Below are positions 1-6,735 of a stretch of 20,656 nucleotides of DNA, piece after piece; positions within the stretch are counted from its first letter, which is position 1, and each line of letters opens with the position of its first letter. Position numbers and translations under genes: made by a program. The stretch comes from JACZQZ01 sp046756945 (GTDB taxonomy: Bacteria; Pseudomonadota; Alphaproteobacteria; Rhodospirillales; 2-02-FULL-58-16). A model generated the notes under the pieces. The model saw only the letters and a list, made by a program, of their open reading frames with translations. It searched no databases and was not told the origin of the DNA. The stretch spans positions 1 through 20,656 of the forward strand of contig JBHHXI010000039.1 of NCBI GenBank assembly GCA_046756945.1, read 5' to 3'.

Positions 1-60
1 TAATGTAATCCAGAGTCACTGTCAACACAAGGATTGGACGACGGGCCGGGAGATTATTTC
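1..60 (+). repeat. Direct repeat copy A (partner at 1200-1259)
   Basis: Bases 1-60 match 1200-1259 with a single visible mismatch (A at 56 versus T at 1255). Similarity continues weakly for about 25 more bases. The copy starts at the window edge, so its true left end is unseen. On the reverse strand it contains TTGACA (plus positions 20-25), the same -35 hexamer that in copy B sits in a good promoter. The two copies are in the same orientation and bracket the TauE/SafE gene, with a period of 1,199 bases. Confidence 0.9.
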
Positions 61-106
61 CGGGGGGTTCTAGTGGCCTGTACCGGAAGATATCTGGGCC
101 CGCGCA

Positions 107-1021
107 TCAGTTCGCCACCACGCCGCCAAGGAAAAACAGATCCAGCGGCGTGACCGTCAGATCGTAGGCCAGCTTTGCGCAGACACCCACAACCAGGAGT
201 CCCAGCAGCCCGCGCAGGTGCTCACCCTGCAGCCGGCCGCTCACCCGGGCGCCTATCTGCGCCCCGATGACGCCGCCGGTGAGCAAAAGCAGCGCCAGGA
301 CCACATCCACCGTCTGGTTGTTGACGGCCTGCAGGATGGTGACATTGGCGGTCACGAATATGATCTGGAACAGCGAGGTGCCGACAACCACCACCGTCGG
401 CATGCCGAGCAGGTAGATCATGGCCGGGACCATGATGAAGCCGCCGCCCACCCCCATGATCGCCGACAGTACGCCGACCAGGAAGCCGATGCCGATCGGC
501 AGCAGGGTGCTGATATACAGGCGCGAGCGGCGGAAACGCATCTTCAGGGGCAGGCCGTGGATCCAATAGTGATGGTGCCGCTTGCGGCGAACCTGGCGCT
601 TGACGCGCATCAGGGTCCCTACGCTCTCGGACAGCATCAAGACGCCGATGACGCTCAGGAAAATCACGTAGGAGAGCTTGATCACCAGGTCGATCTGCCC
701 GAGACCGCGCAGAATCGTGAACAGCCATACGCCAAAGGAGGACCCGACGATGCCGCCCGCCAGCAGGGTCATGCCCATCTTGATATCGACGTTGGCGCGT
801 CGCCAATGGGCGAGGACGCCGGAAACGGACGACGCGACGACCTGATTGGCCTCGGTGGCCACCGCGACGGCCGGTGGAATGCCGATGAAGATCAGCAACG
901 GCGTCATCAGGAAGCCGCCGCCGACTCCGAACAACCCGGAAAGAAACCCCACCCCGCCTCCCATGCCGAGAATGAGAAACACGTTTACGGACATCTCGGC
1001 GATGGGGAGGTAGATCTGCAT
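107..1021 (-). CDS. TauE/SafE-family membrane transporter (probable sulfite/organosulfonate exporter)
   Basis: A 304-residue integral membrane protein of the TauE/SafE family (PF01925), whose members export sulfite, sulfoacetate or related anions; the substrate here is not shown by sequence. The family's internal duplication is clear: both halves begin with a glycine-rich helix carrying GVGGGF (residues about 32-37 and 190-195). Each is followed by further hydrophobic helices, and the halves are separated by a very basic loop (about 139-166, rich in R/K/H). I place the start at the ATG at 1021 (MQIYLPIAEM), because that N-terminus is typical of alphaproteobacterial members and the upstream extension to 1063 is proline-rich and lacks a ribosome site. 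The site before 1021 (AGGCACC) is also weak. The gene is divergent from tusA, another sulfur gene, which fits sulfur handling. A promoter is proposed at 1196-1224 and a long leader lies between. Confidence 0.9.
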   Translation of the reverse strand: MQIYLPIAEMSVNVFLILGMGGGVGFLSGLFGVGGGFLMTPLLIFIGIPPAVAVATEANQVVASSVSGVLAHWRRANVDIKMGMTLLAGGIVGSSFGVWLFTILRGLGQIDLVIKLSYVIFLSVIGVLMLSESVGTLMRVKRQVRRKRHHHYWIHGLPLKMRFRRSRLYISTLLPIGIGFLVGVLSAIMGVGGGFIMVPAMIYLLGMPTVVVVGTSLFQIIFVTANVTILQAVNNQTVDVVLALLLLTGGVIGAQIGARVSGRLQGEHLRGLLGLLVVGVCAKLAYDLTVTPLDLFFLGGVVAN

Positions 1022-1195
1022 CGGTGGCGGTGCCTTATGTCCGGACGGCCAGGTGGCAGGCATATTGCCGCCCCGCCCGGACGGCGTATCCGGGCTATCG
1101 CCCGGCGACGGTGAATACGATGTTCAATGTGCTTCCCGGTCCAGAGGGACCTCCGGACCGTGCGGAATTTCCGTTTCGGAATAATACGTTAGGGG

Positions 1196-1224
1196 CTTCT
1201 AATGTAATCCAGAGTCACTGTCAA
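1196..1224 (-). promoter_or_regulatory. Predicted sigma-70-type promoter for the TauE/SafE gene
   Basis: On the reverse strand a perfect TTGACA (plus 1219-1224) is followed by a 17-bp spacer and TAGAAG (plus 1196-1201; four of six match TATAAT). It lies inside direct-repeat copy B, about 175 bases upstream of the chosen start codon, so the transcript would have a leader of roughly 170 bases. It is a motif call only. Confidence 0.5.
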
Positions 1225-1259
1225 CACAAGGATTGGACGACGGGCCGGGAGATTTTTTC
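1200..1259 (+). repeat. Direct repeat copy B (partner at 1-60)
   Basis: Second copy of the repeat described for 1-60, with one mismatch over 60 bases. The sequence to its left (before 1200) can be seen, while the equivalent left flank of copy A is outside the window. The repeat contains the -35 box, the spacer and the first base of the -10 box of the promoter proposed for the exporter gene. Confidence 0.9.
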
Positions 1260-1331
1260 CGGTGGCTTCCAGGCCCGTGCCCGGAACCGGAATCGGCAAA
1301 GGGCCGGGCATCCGGGCGACGCCCGGCACAG

Positions 1332-1360
1332 ATTACAAGGCCCGATGGTTATTGTAGAAT
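1332..1360 (+). promoter_or_regulatory. Candidate promoter for tusA
   Basis: ATTACA (1332-1337), a 17-bp spacer, then TAGAAT (1355-1360, five of six match TATAAT). Transcription would start near 1367, about 70 bases before the GTG start of tusA. The -35 match is moderate, so this is tentative. Confidence 0.4.
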
Positions 1361-1436
1361 GGCCGCCCTATCGAGGCCGGTCCGGGGCGCGGTTCGCGTT
1401 TGTCCGGCCCGCCCGACCAAGAATGGGGTACACGCC

Positions 1437-1661
1437 GTGACGACGGTGCTCGACACCAAGGGACTGAACTGCCCGTTGCCGGTCCTCAAGGCCAAGAGGG
1501 CGCTCAAGGACGTCGCCGCCGGGGATACGCTGACGGTGCTCGCCACCGATCCCGGCGCCGTGCAGGACTTCGAGGCCTTCTGCCGGGCCACGGGCGACGA
1601 ACTCGTCGACAGCACCGAGGAAAACGGCGTCTACACGTTCCTGATCAGGAAGCGCGCCTGA
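1437..1661 (+). CDS. tusA: TusA/SirA-family sulfur carrier protein
   Basis: A 74-residue cytoplasmic protein of the TusA family (PF01206). It has the signature C12-P13-x-P15 near the N-terminus, where the cysteine carries a persulfide passed between sulfurtransferases (tRNA thiolation, molybdenum cofactor, or sulfur oxidation). Length and the small alpha/beta pattern are normal for the family. The GTG at 1437 is chosen because it starts right at the conserved first strand; a longer frame to 1233 would add a low-complexity extension. The ribosome site (ATGGGG about 9 bases upstream) is modest. The gene is divergent from a TauE/SafE exporter, and the pair hints at sulfur metabolism. Several TusA-like paralogues exist in bacteria (TusA, YedF, YeeD), so the symbol is a family-level call. 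Confidence 0.85.
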   Translation: MTTVLDTKGLNCPLPVLKAKRALKDVAAGDTLTVLATDPGAVQDFEAFCRATGDELVDSTEENGVYTFLIRKRA

Positions 1662-1775
1662 GGCGCCGGTTGACCCGCGTCAAGGTGGACGGGCGCAATC
1701 TCGGCTAACCTTTCTTGATATGGAAGGAGATAGCGGGAGGGCCGGCAACGGCCGCGGGACGTTGCGGAGGTCCGG

Positions 1776-2030
1776 ATGATCGACAAACACGCTTACGCCC
1801 TGGCCACCGAAAGCACCGCGTCCGCCGATGATTTCCTGGCCCGCATCCGCGCCCTGAACAGGGATGTTCTCAGGCTTCTTTTGAAGAAGGCGTGGAGCGT
1901 GTTCGTGGGCGGGGACGTCAAGTACCGGCGGGAATACCAGGCGCAGATAGCGGTTCTCCGGTCCCAATTGACACGCTACTGGCTGGCCTGGACCTACGTA
2001 TTTTGGAAAAACCGGGGGCGCGCCGCCTGA
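1776..2030 (+). CDS. Small protein of unknown function (84 aa)
   Basis: I do not recognise this family. The ATG at 1776 has an excellent ribosome site (GGAGG at 1766-1770, 5-base spacing), which is the main reason to call it a gene. The protein has no signal peptide. It is predicted mostly helical, with a basic centre (LLLKKAW, KYRREYQ) and an aromatic, basic C-terminus (RYWLAWTYVFWKNRGR), which could be a short amphipathic or membrane-touching helix. It follows tusA by 114 bases, which include a small hairpin TTGAC/GTCAA at 1670-1683. It ends 14 bases before the end of the convergent amidohydrolase gene. No function is proposed. Confidence 0.7.
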   Translation: MIDKHAYALATESTASADDFLARIRALNRDVLRLLLKKAWSVFVGGDVKYRREYQAQIAVLRSQLTRYWLAWTYVFWKNRGRAA

Positions 2031-2044
2031 CGGCCGGCCCGTGG

Positions 2045-3196
2045 TCACGCCGCCGGGTCGGTGTCGAAACCGTACAGGCGGCGGCAGTTGTCCCACATGA
2101 TTTTTTCCTTGCTCGCCCGGCCGACGCCGGGGAGGCCGAGGAAGGTCTTCACCCCGTCGGGGAAGGGGCCGTCGGCGTGGGGATAGTCGACGCTCATGAC
2201 GATATTGTCGTCCCCGAACGCATCGACGACGACCGTCAGAAGGTCCTCGTCGGCGTCGGTGGCGATGAAGCACTGGCGGGCGAAGTACTCGCTGGGAAGG
2301 GCGGACAGCGTGACGGTCTCGCCGCCGCCGTACTTGCGCCACTGGTCGTCCAGCCGGTTGAGCCACCACGGCAGCCAGCCGCAGTTGCCCTCGAGAAAGC
2401 CGACGCGCAGGTCGGGGAATCTCTCCAGCACGCCGCCGACGAGCATGGCGCCCATGGCCAGCATCAGTTCCATGGGAAAGGCGCTGGCATGATTGAGGGT
2501 GCGGAAATTGGCCAGTCCGCGGAACCGGTTGGAGGCGTAATCGGCGCTCGCCCCGCCACTGGTCCCGTGGAAGACGAGGGGCACGCCGAGGCGCGCGATC
2601 TCCGCCCACAGCACGTCGTATTCACGGGCATGGACGTAACGCCCGTTGCACGGCATGGGCAGCACCACCACGGCGACGTGGCCCTTTTCGTCGACGGCGC
2701 GGCGGGCCTCGGCGGCGGCCAGCTCGGCGTCGTGCAGCGAAACGATGGCGGCGGGCCTGAGCCGCGCCGGGTCCCGGGCGCAATACGCCGCCAGCCAGTC
2801 GTTGAAGGCGGCGCAGCAGGCGGTGGCGTACGCCGGCTCCAGATCGTCGATGGAGACCACCATGTGGGCGAAGGTACGGTAGACGACGCTGACGTCGATG
2901 CCTTCCCGGTCCATGGCGTCGAGAGTCGACTGGGCGTCGTAGCCACGCCGCAGAACGGGCTTGTACAGGGCATCCGTGCGGGCGTGGAGAAACTTCTGCG
3001 GGCCGATCACGGCCTCGGAGGCCGCCCACGGGGGGATCATCCGGCCCTGTACATCCCAGTGCGGCATGTCGGCCGGACTCCAGCCCAGGTAACGGGGCCG
3101 CCGGTCGCGATGGGGGCCGGTGAAGTAGGTCTCGTACACGTCCTCCATCTCGATGACGTGGAGATCGCTGTCCATCACCCGGAGGCCGTCTTTCAT
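2045..3196 (-). CDS. Amidohydrolase_2-family metal-dependent hydrolase/decarboxylase
   Basis: A 383-residue TIM-barrel enzyme of the amidohydrolase_2 family (PF04909), related to ACMSD and gamma-resorcylate decarboxylase. The N-terminal strand reads MDSDLHVIE, the family's D-x-H position; the usual second histidine of DxHxH is replaced. Further family landmarks are the strand LVFHGTS, the segment PDLRVGFLEGNCGWLPWWL and a late SVDYPHADG carrying the expected aspartate and histidine. The length is typical. The ATG at 3196 is chosen over longer frames because GGGAGG lies about 8 bases upstream and the preceding residues look non-coding. The substrate cannot be told; many such proteins stay unassigned. 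A tandem/palindromic repeat 70-115 bases upstream may be an operator. Confidence 0.88.
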   Translation of the reverse strand: MKDGLRVMDSDLHVIEMEDVYETYFTGPHRDRRPRYLGWSPADMPHWDVQGRMIPPWAASEAVIGPQKFLHARTDALYKPVLRRGYDAQSTLDAMDREGIDVSVVYRTFAHMVVSIDDLEPAYATACCAAFNDWLAAYCARDPARLRPAAIVSLHDAELAAAEARRAVDEKGHVAVVVLPMPCNGRYVHAREYDVLWAEIARLGVPLVFHGTSGGASADYASNRFRGLANFRTLNHASAFPMELMLAMGAMLVGGVLERFPDLRVGFLEGNCGWLPWWLNRLDDQWRKYGGGETVTLSALPSEYFARQCFIATDADEDLLTVVVDAFGDDNIVMSVDYPHADGPFPDGVKTFLGLPGVGRASKEKIMWDNCRRLYGFDTDPAA

Positions 3197-3601
3197 GGCG
3201 TTTCCCTCCCGTTCCTGTCCGCTGTTCCCGGCATGACAGGACACTACTGTAACCCAATATTTGCCCGGCGCGTAAACGGGCCATGCGCCGGCACCGGCGC
3301 CTAAACGGGCCGCTGAACCCACATTCGGCGCGGCCGCCCGGGATCGGGATTCCCCGGACGCAGGGCGCGCGCCTTTTTAATTTATTCATATTTTGCGGTT
3401 ATGGGGAAAGGCGGCGGTGGACAGGAAACAGCCGGCACCGATCCGGCTCGGGCCTGGCGCCGGGGCACGCCTTTTGGGCTGGCTAAAGGCAGTAGGTGGG
3501 GGAGGAGATCCTACAATTCGTGATTTTACCCACACAATTCCGCAGTCCGGGGCCCGGCGCGCGCGTCCGGCCGGCCGGGACGTGGAGATACGGGACCGGC
3601 G
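3197..3601. other. Divergent intergenic region between the amidohydrolase and PAS-GGDEF-EAL genes
   Basis: This 405-base spacer shows no credible gene. It holds the repeat at 3267-3311 and a short A+T-rich tract at about 3374-3400, which stands out in this G+C-rich DNA and could be part of a promoter. It also holds a purine-rich stretch (GGGGGAGGAG, about 3497-3507) that looks like a ribosome site but has no in-frame start leading into the downstream gene. No clear -35/-10 pair was identified for either flanking gene. Confidence 0.5.
3267..3311 (+). repeat. Tandem 16-bp direct repeat enclosing a perfect palindrome (operator-like)
   Basis: GGCGCGTAAACGGGCC (3267-3282) recurs as GGCGCCTAAACGGGCC (3296-3311) with one mismatch and a 29-bp period. 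Between and partly overlapping the copies lies a perfect inverted repeat, GCGCCGG-CA-CCGGCGC (3285-3300). It sits 70-115 bases upstream of the amidohydrolase start, where a regulator could act, and 290 bases upstream of the GGDEF-EAL gene. Function is inferred only from symmetry and position. Confidence 0.6.
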
Positions 3602-5347
3602 ATGACAAACCTGGCTGTGAAAAGGTCCGCCGGCACGGGCCCGCTGCGCCCGGCGACGTGCAGCGCCGAGATGCTGCAGGTGTCCGCCAAGGTGATGGAC
3701 ACCATGCGCGAGGCCGTGGTCATCATGGATGCGACGTTCCGGGTGACCGACGTCAACCCGGCGTTCACAGACATCACCGGCTACACCGCGGTCGATGTCA
3801 TGGGCAAGCGCCCGCCCTTCCACGCCGCCCTGAAGAAGAAGGGCGGCGGGTACGCCGCGATGCTGAAGGCCTTGAAGACCCATGGTACGTGGCAGGGAGA
3901 GGTGTGGAGCAAAGGCAAGACCGGCGACGACTACGCCGAACGCCTGACCGTTTCGGCCATTACCGGGGACAGCGGCGAGGTCGAGCAGTACGTCGCCGTG
4001 ACCGGGGACATCACCCGGCACAAGGAGGATGAGGAGCGCATCCACTACCAGGCCAACTACGATGCCCTCACCGGGCTGCCCAACCGCTTCCTGTTCCTCG
4101 ACCGCCTGGGCCAGGCCATGGCCAATGCGGATCGCGCGGGCGGAAAACTGGGGCTTTTGTTCGTCAACCTGGATGGGTTCAAGCTGGTCAACGACACCCT
4201 CGGCCACGCCTTCGGCGACCTGTTGCTCAAGGAGGCGTCGGCGCGCCTGGATGCCTGCGCGCGCGTCAGCGATACGGTGGCGCGGCTGGGCGGCGACGAA
4301 TTCACCATCATCATGCCCAACCTGAAGGACGCCCGGCACACCGCCCGCCTGGCCCAGCGCGCCCTCGATTCCCTGGCCCGGCCGTTCGATCTGGACGGCC
4401 ACGAGGCGTACGTCTCGGCCAGCATCGGCATCACCGTCTACCCGGACGATGCGACCGACGCCGGCGACCTGCTGAAGAACGCCGACACCGCCATGGACCG
4501 CGCCAAGAACGAGGGGCGCGCCAGCTACCAGTCCTTCACCAGCGCCCTGAACGAGGAGTTCAGGGAACGCCTGGTCATCAGGAACGGCCTGAGCAAGGCC
4601 CTGGAACAGGGCGAATTCACCCTCCATTACCAGCCCAAGGTGGATATCCCGAGCGGCCGTATCACGGGCGTCGAAGCGCTGATGCGCTGGGACTCCGCCG
4701 ACATCGGCCGGGTGCCGCCCAACCAGTTCATCCCCGTCCTCGAGGAAACCGGCCAGGTGGTCGAAGTGGGCGAGTGGGCGATCAGGACCGCGTGCCTCCA
4801 GCACAAGGCGTGGTGCGAGGCGGGGTTGCCGCCGCTCTGCGTCGCCGTCAACCTGTCCGCCCGCCAGCTCCGCGAATCGTCCTTCGTCTCCGTCGTCGGC
4901 AAGGTGCTGCGGGAAACCGGCGTCGACGCCGCGGGCCTGGAGCTGGAGATCACGGAAAGCATGCTGATGTCGGACACGGCGAAAAGCGTGCGCGCCCTCG
5001 GCCAGTTGCACGAGATGGGCATCCGGCTGTCCATGGACGATTTCGGCACCGGCTATTCCTCCCTGAGCTACCTCAAGCGCTTTCCCATCGACACCATCAA
5101 GATCGACCGTTCCTTCATTGCCGACCTCGCCACCGACCCGGACGACGTGGAGATCATCAAGGCGATCATCATGATCGGGCACAGCCTCAACCGGAAGGTC
5201 ATCGCCGAGGGGGTGGAGACCGCGGAGCAGCTTGCCATCCTGCGCGAATACCGGTGCGACGAAATGCAGGGCTATCTCTTCAGTCCGCCCCTGCCGGCGG
5301 AAGAGATGACCGAATTTCTCAAGGGAAAGATGCCGCGGTCCGCCTGA
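3602..5347 (+). CDS. PAS-GGDEF-EAL cyclic-di-GMP signalling protein
   Basis: A 581-residue soluble protein with no membrane segment. Order: PAS sensor (about 24-138), GGDEF diguanylate cyclase-like domain (about 150-315) and EAL phosphodiesterase domain (about 325-575). GGDEF is intact at 230-234, with an inhibitory-site RxxD (R221-D224) five residues before it. However, the first Asp of the DLDxFK metal-binding motif is Asn189 (NLDGFK), which may weaken cyclase activity. The EAL domain has E358-A359-L360, VNLSARQ, LEITES, DDFGTGYSS, KIDRSF and EGVET, so hydrolysis of cyclic di-GMP looks intact. The start at 3602 has only a weak, distant GGAG upstream. A PilZ gene lies convergent 46 bases downstream. 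The likely role is PAS-controlled turnover of cyclic di-GMP, with the balance tipped to hydrolysis. Confidence 0.93.
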   Translation: MTNLAVKRSAGTGPLRPATCSAEMLQVSAKVMDTMREAVVIMDATFRVTDVNPAFTDITGYTAVDVMGKRPPFHAALKKKGGGYAAMLKALKTHGTWQGEVWSKGKTGDDYAERLTVSAITGDSGEVEQYVAVTGDITRHKEDEERIHYQANYDALTGLPNRFLFLDRLGQAMANADRAGGKLGLLFVNLDGFKLVNDTLGHAFGDLLLKEASARLDACARVSDTVARLGGDEFTIIMPNLKDARHTARLAQRALDSLARPFDLDGHEAYVSASIGITVYPDDATDAGDLLKNADTAMDRAKNEGRASYQSFTSALNEEFRERLVIRNGLSKALEQGEFTLHYQPKVDIPSGRITGVEALMRWDSADIGRVPPNQFIPVLEETGQVVEVGEWAIRTACLQHKAWCEAGLPPLCVAVNLSARQLRESSFVSVVGKVLRETGVDAAGLELEITESMLMSDTAKSVRALGQLHEMGIRLSMDDFGTGYSSLSYLKRFPIDTIKIDRSFIADLATDPDDVEIIKAIIMIGHSLNRKVIAEGVETAEQLAILREYRCDEMQGYLFSPPLPAEEMTEFLKGKMPRSA

Positions 5348-5366
5348 GGGCGGCTTTTGCCCGCCC
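5348..5366. terminator. Hairpin between convergent GGDEF-EAL and PilZ genes
   Basis: A perfect 6-bp stem GGGCGG/CCGCCC (5348-5353 with 5361-5366) and a 7-base loop lie immediately after the GGDEF-EAL stop codon, in the 46-base gap before the PilZ stop. There is no T-tract, so it is at best a weak or factor-dependent terminator. Confidence 0.3.
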
Positions 5367-5393
5367 CGCAGGCGCCCCTCACTAATCCGCCGC

Positions 5394-5771
5394 TTAATAA
5401 TACAGGGCAGGGTCGAGGACGGCCCAGGGCAGGAATCCGGCCATGGTCTCGGCGACCTCGTGGGGCCTGCCGGTGAACCTGAGGCCCACCTGGTCTTTGT
5501 CGCGCCACGCCACCTCGACGCGGAGCCCGCATCCGGCGACGTCCTTTTCCCGCCCGCGGAACCCTCCGACGCGGGCAATCTCCAACGTCGCCGGCGACCC
5601 CTGTGCGGGCGCGTTGGCGACACTGATCATCGCACCGTTCACCGACAGGTCGCGGACGACGCAATCCTCGATGCCGTCACGGTATAAAAGGACACCGGTC
5701 AACAGGATGGAAATTCGGCTGGAATTCCGCCGTTCGGTTTCTCGTGGAGCTCTCCTTGCCGGGATCTGCAT
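5394..5771 (-). CDS. PilZ-domain protein (cyclic-di-GMP receptor)
   Basis: A 125-residue cytoplasmic protein made almost entirely of one PilZ domain (PF07238). Both ligand-binding motifs are present: RxxxR as R15-N-S-S-R19, and D/NxSxxG as D41-L-S43-V-N-G46. PilZ proteins bind cyclic di-GMP and pass the signal to motility, polysaccharide or other targets; the target here is unknown. The ATG at 5771 is chosen for the AAGGA about 10 bases upstream; a longer frame to 5843 adds an Arg/Phe-rich stretch with no ribosome site. It is convergent with the PAS-GGDEF-EAL gene, which suggests but does not prove a shared signalling circuit. Confidence 0.88.
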   Translation of the reverse strand: MQIPARRAPRETERRNSSRISILLTGVLLYRDGIEDCVVRDLSVNGAMISVANAPAQGSPATLEIARVGGFRGREKDVAGCGLRVEVAWRDKDQVGLRFTGRPHEVAETMAGFLPWAVLDPALYY

Positions 5772-5866
5772 GGAATCGTCTTCCTTCGAAAGTCGGTGCG
5801 ATGGGACAAAACGGAACCGTACGCAACCCCTCAAAAGGGACACTTTTGCCGGCGTTCCCCCGATGG

Positions 5867-5913
5867 ATTCGCCGGTTGCCGCATGCCCTTAAAAACGATG
5901 GTTGCCGGCGAAT
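5867..5913. repeat. Inverted and direct repeats upstream of the PilZ gene
   Basis: ATTCGCCGG (5867-5875) pairs with CCGGCGAAT (5905-5913), a perfect 9-bp inverted repeat with a 29-base loop. GGTTGCCG occurs twice in the same direction (5874-5881 and 5900-5907), 26 bases apart. The block is about 100 bases upstream of the PilZ start and could be a regulator site. The rest of the spacer 5772-6055 shows nothing else firm apart from an isolated TATAAT at 5988-5993. Confidence 0.4.
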
Positions 5914-6055
5914 GTGGTCATGCAGCGGATGCGTGTCATTCGCCGTGATTTTGCCTTCGTTCGGCGACCGGCGAAATTACCCATCGGTATAATCGCCTAT
6001 TTCCAACGGATAGGTTTCGCCCCGTCTTTCGCCCCTGGACCGGCGGTGCCGGGCT

Positions 6056-6580
6056 TTACACCTCTTCCCAACGGCACGACAGGCCCAGCTCGCCCGCCGT
6101 ATTGGCGACGGTGGCAAGGCAGGAGCGGGCGCTGGCGTCGGGAATCCACACCGACACGTTCACCACGTACCCGTCGGTCTGCGGCCCCGGGATTCTCTCC
6201 GCGTTCAGGCGGACGACATTGGCCTCGAACTGGACGAAGACTTCGCACAGGCGGGCGATCAATCCCGGGCGGTCGCCGCCGCTGACGGTGATCCGGTGCG
6301 TGACGTGGCCCGACGGCGCGTGCACCGGCGCCAGATCGAAAGAGGAGACCGCGACGTCGGCGTCCTCGAGCTCGGGCAGGCCGCGAAGCTCGGCCTCGAT
6401 GGTTTCCAGTGCAGCGCCCTCGGAAAACTCGCAGACCGCCGTGAACTCGGCGCCGCCTCCGAGCACCGCAAACGTGGCGTCGGCAAAATTCCCGCCAAGA
6501 TCGAACAGCCGGCCGGCGATCGCCGCCACCAGTCCGATGCGGTCGGGACAGTGGATGGAAATTAACGCCGTGGTAGCCAT
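6056..6580 (-). CDS. Double-ACT-domain regulator, GcvR-like
   Basis: A 174-residue protein built of two ACT domains (about 4-80 and 93-170). Each opens with the ACT pattern of a strand followed by D-R-x-G-L: CPDRIGLVA at 11-19 and GGDRPGLIA at 101-109. This is the layout of the glycine cleavage system transcriptional repressor GcvR, which has no DNA-binding domain and acts by binding a partner regulator in the presence of glycine. Outside the enterobacteria the role of such proteins is usually unproven, so I give no symbol. The ATG at 6580 is chosen for its AAGG about 8 bases upstream; longer frames to 6748 read as non-coding. No glycine cleavage genes lie in this window. It is divergent from the secreted protein gene at 6736. 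Confidence 0.82.
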   Translation of the reverse strand: MATTALISIHCPDRIGLVAAIAGRLFDLGGNFADATFAVLGGGAEFTAVCEFSEGAALETIEAELRGLPELEDADVAVSSFDLAPVHAPSGHVTHRITVSGGDRPGLIARLCEVFVQFEANVVRLNAERIPGPQTDGYVVNVSVWIPDASARSCLATVANTAGELGLSCRWEEV

Positions 6581-6735
6581 GGAACGACCTTCAGGCACTC
6601 TTTCAGGGCGGCCATGATAGAGGAATTTTCCGCCGAAACGAATGTCTGTTGGACGGAGGCGTGGTCCGCGTCCCCGAATCTTCATCGGCCGTGGTACCCT
6701 GTCGGCGGAAACGGCATCGAAATCCGGAGGAACGC

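Larger units (their letters stand above)
1022..1436. other. Divergent intergenic region between the TauE/SafE and tusA genes
   Basis: This 415-base spacer has no convincing gene; the open frames crossing it lack ribosome sites. It holds a perfect 6-bp hairpin with a TATC loop (CCGGGC/GCCCGG, 1090-1105) in the presumed leader of the exporter. It also holds direct-repeat copy B (1200-1259), a reverse promoter inside that repeat, a 7-bp inverted repeat GCCGGGC/GCCCGGC (1303-1309 and 1321-1327), and a forward promoter candidate for tusA at 1332-1360. Confidence 0.7.

Noticed and set aside
218..1114. Forward open frame opposite the TauE/SafE gene
   Set aside because: The composition is His/Asp/Gln/Arg-rich, as typical for an antisense shadow of a hydrophobic membrane protein; there is no ribosome site.
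3393..3605. 70-codon forward frame ahead of the PAS-GGDEF-EAL gene
   Set aside because: It has a TTG start without a ribosome site and low-complexity Arg/Gly/Pro-rich content, and overlaps the start of the real gene by a few bases.
3386..5623. Reverse-strand open frame of 745 codons across the PAS-GGDEF-EAL gene
   Set aside because: Same G+C artefact: it overlaps a complete signalling gene and part of the PilZ gene, has no ribosome site and has no recognisable domain.
5988..5993. Perfect TATAAT on the forward strand between the PilZ and ACT genes
   Set aside because: No acceptable -35 hexamer at 16-18 bp, and transcription from it would run antisense into the ACT gene. It was kept only as a note.
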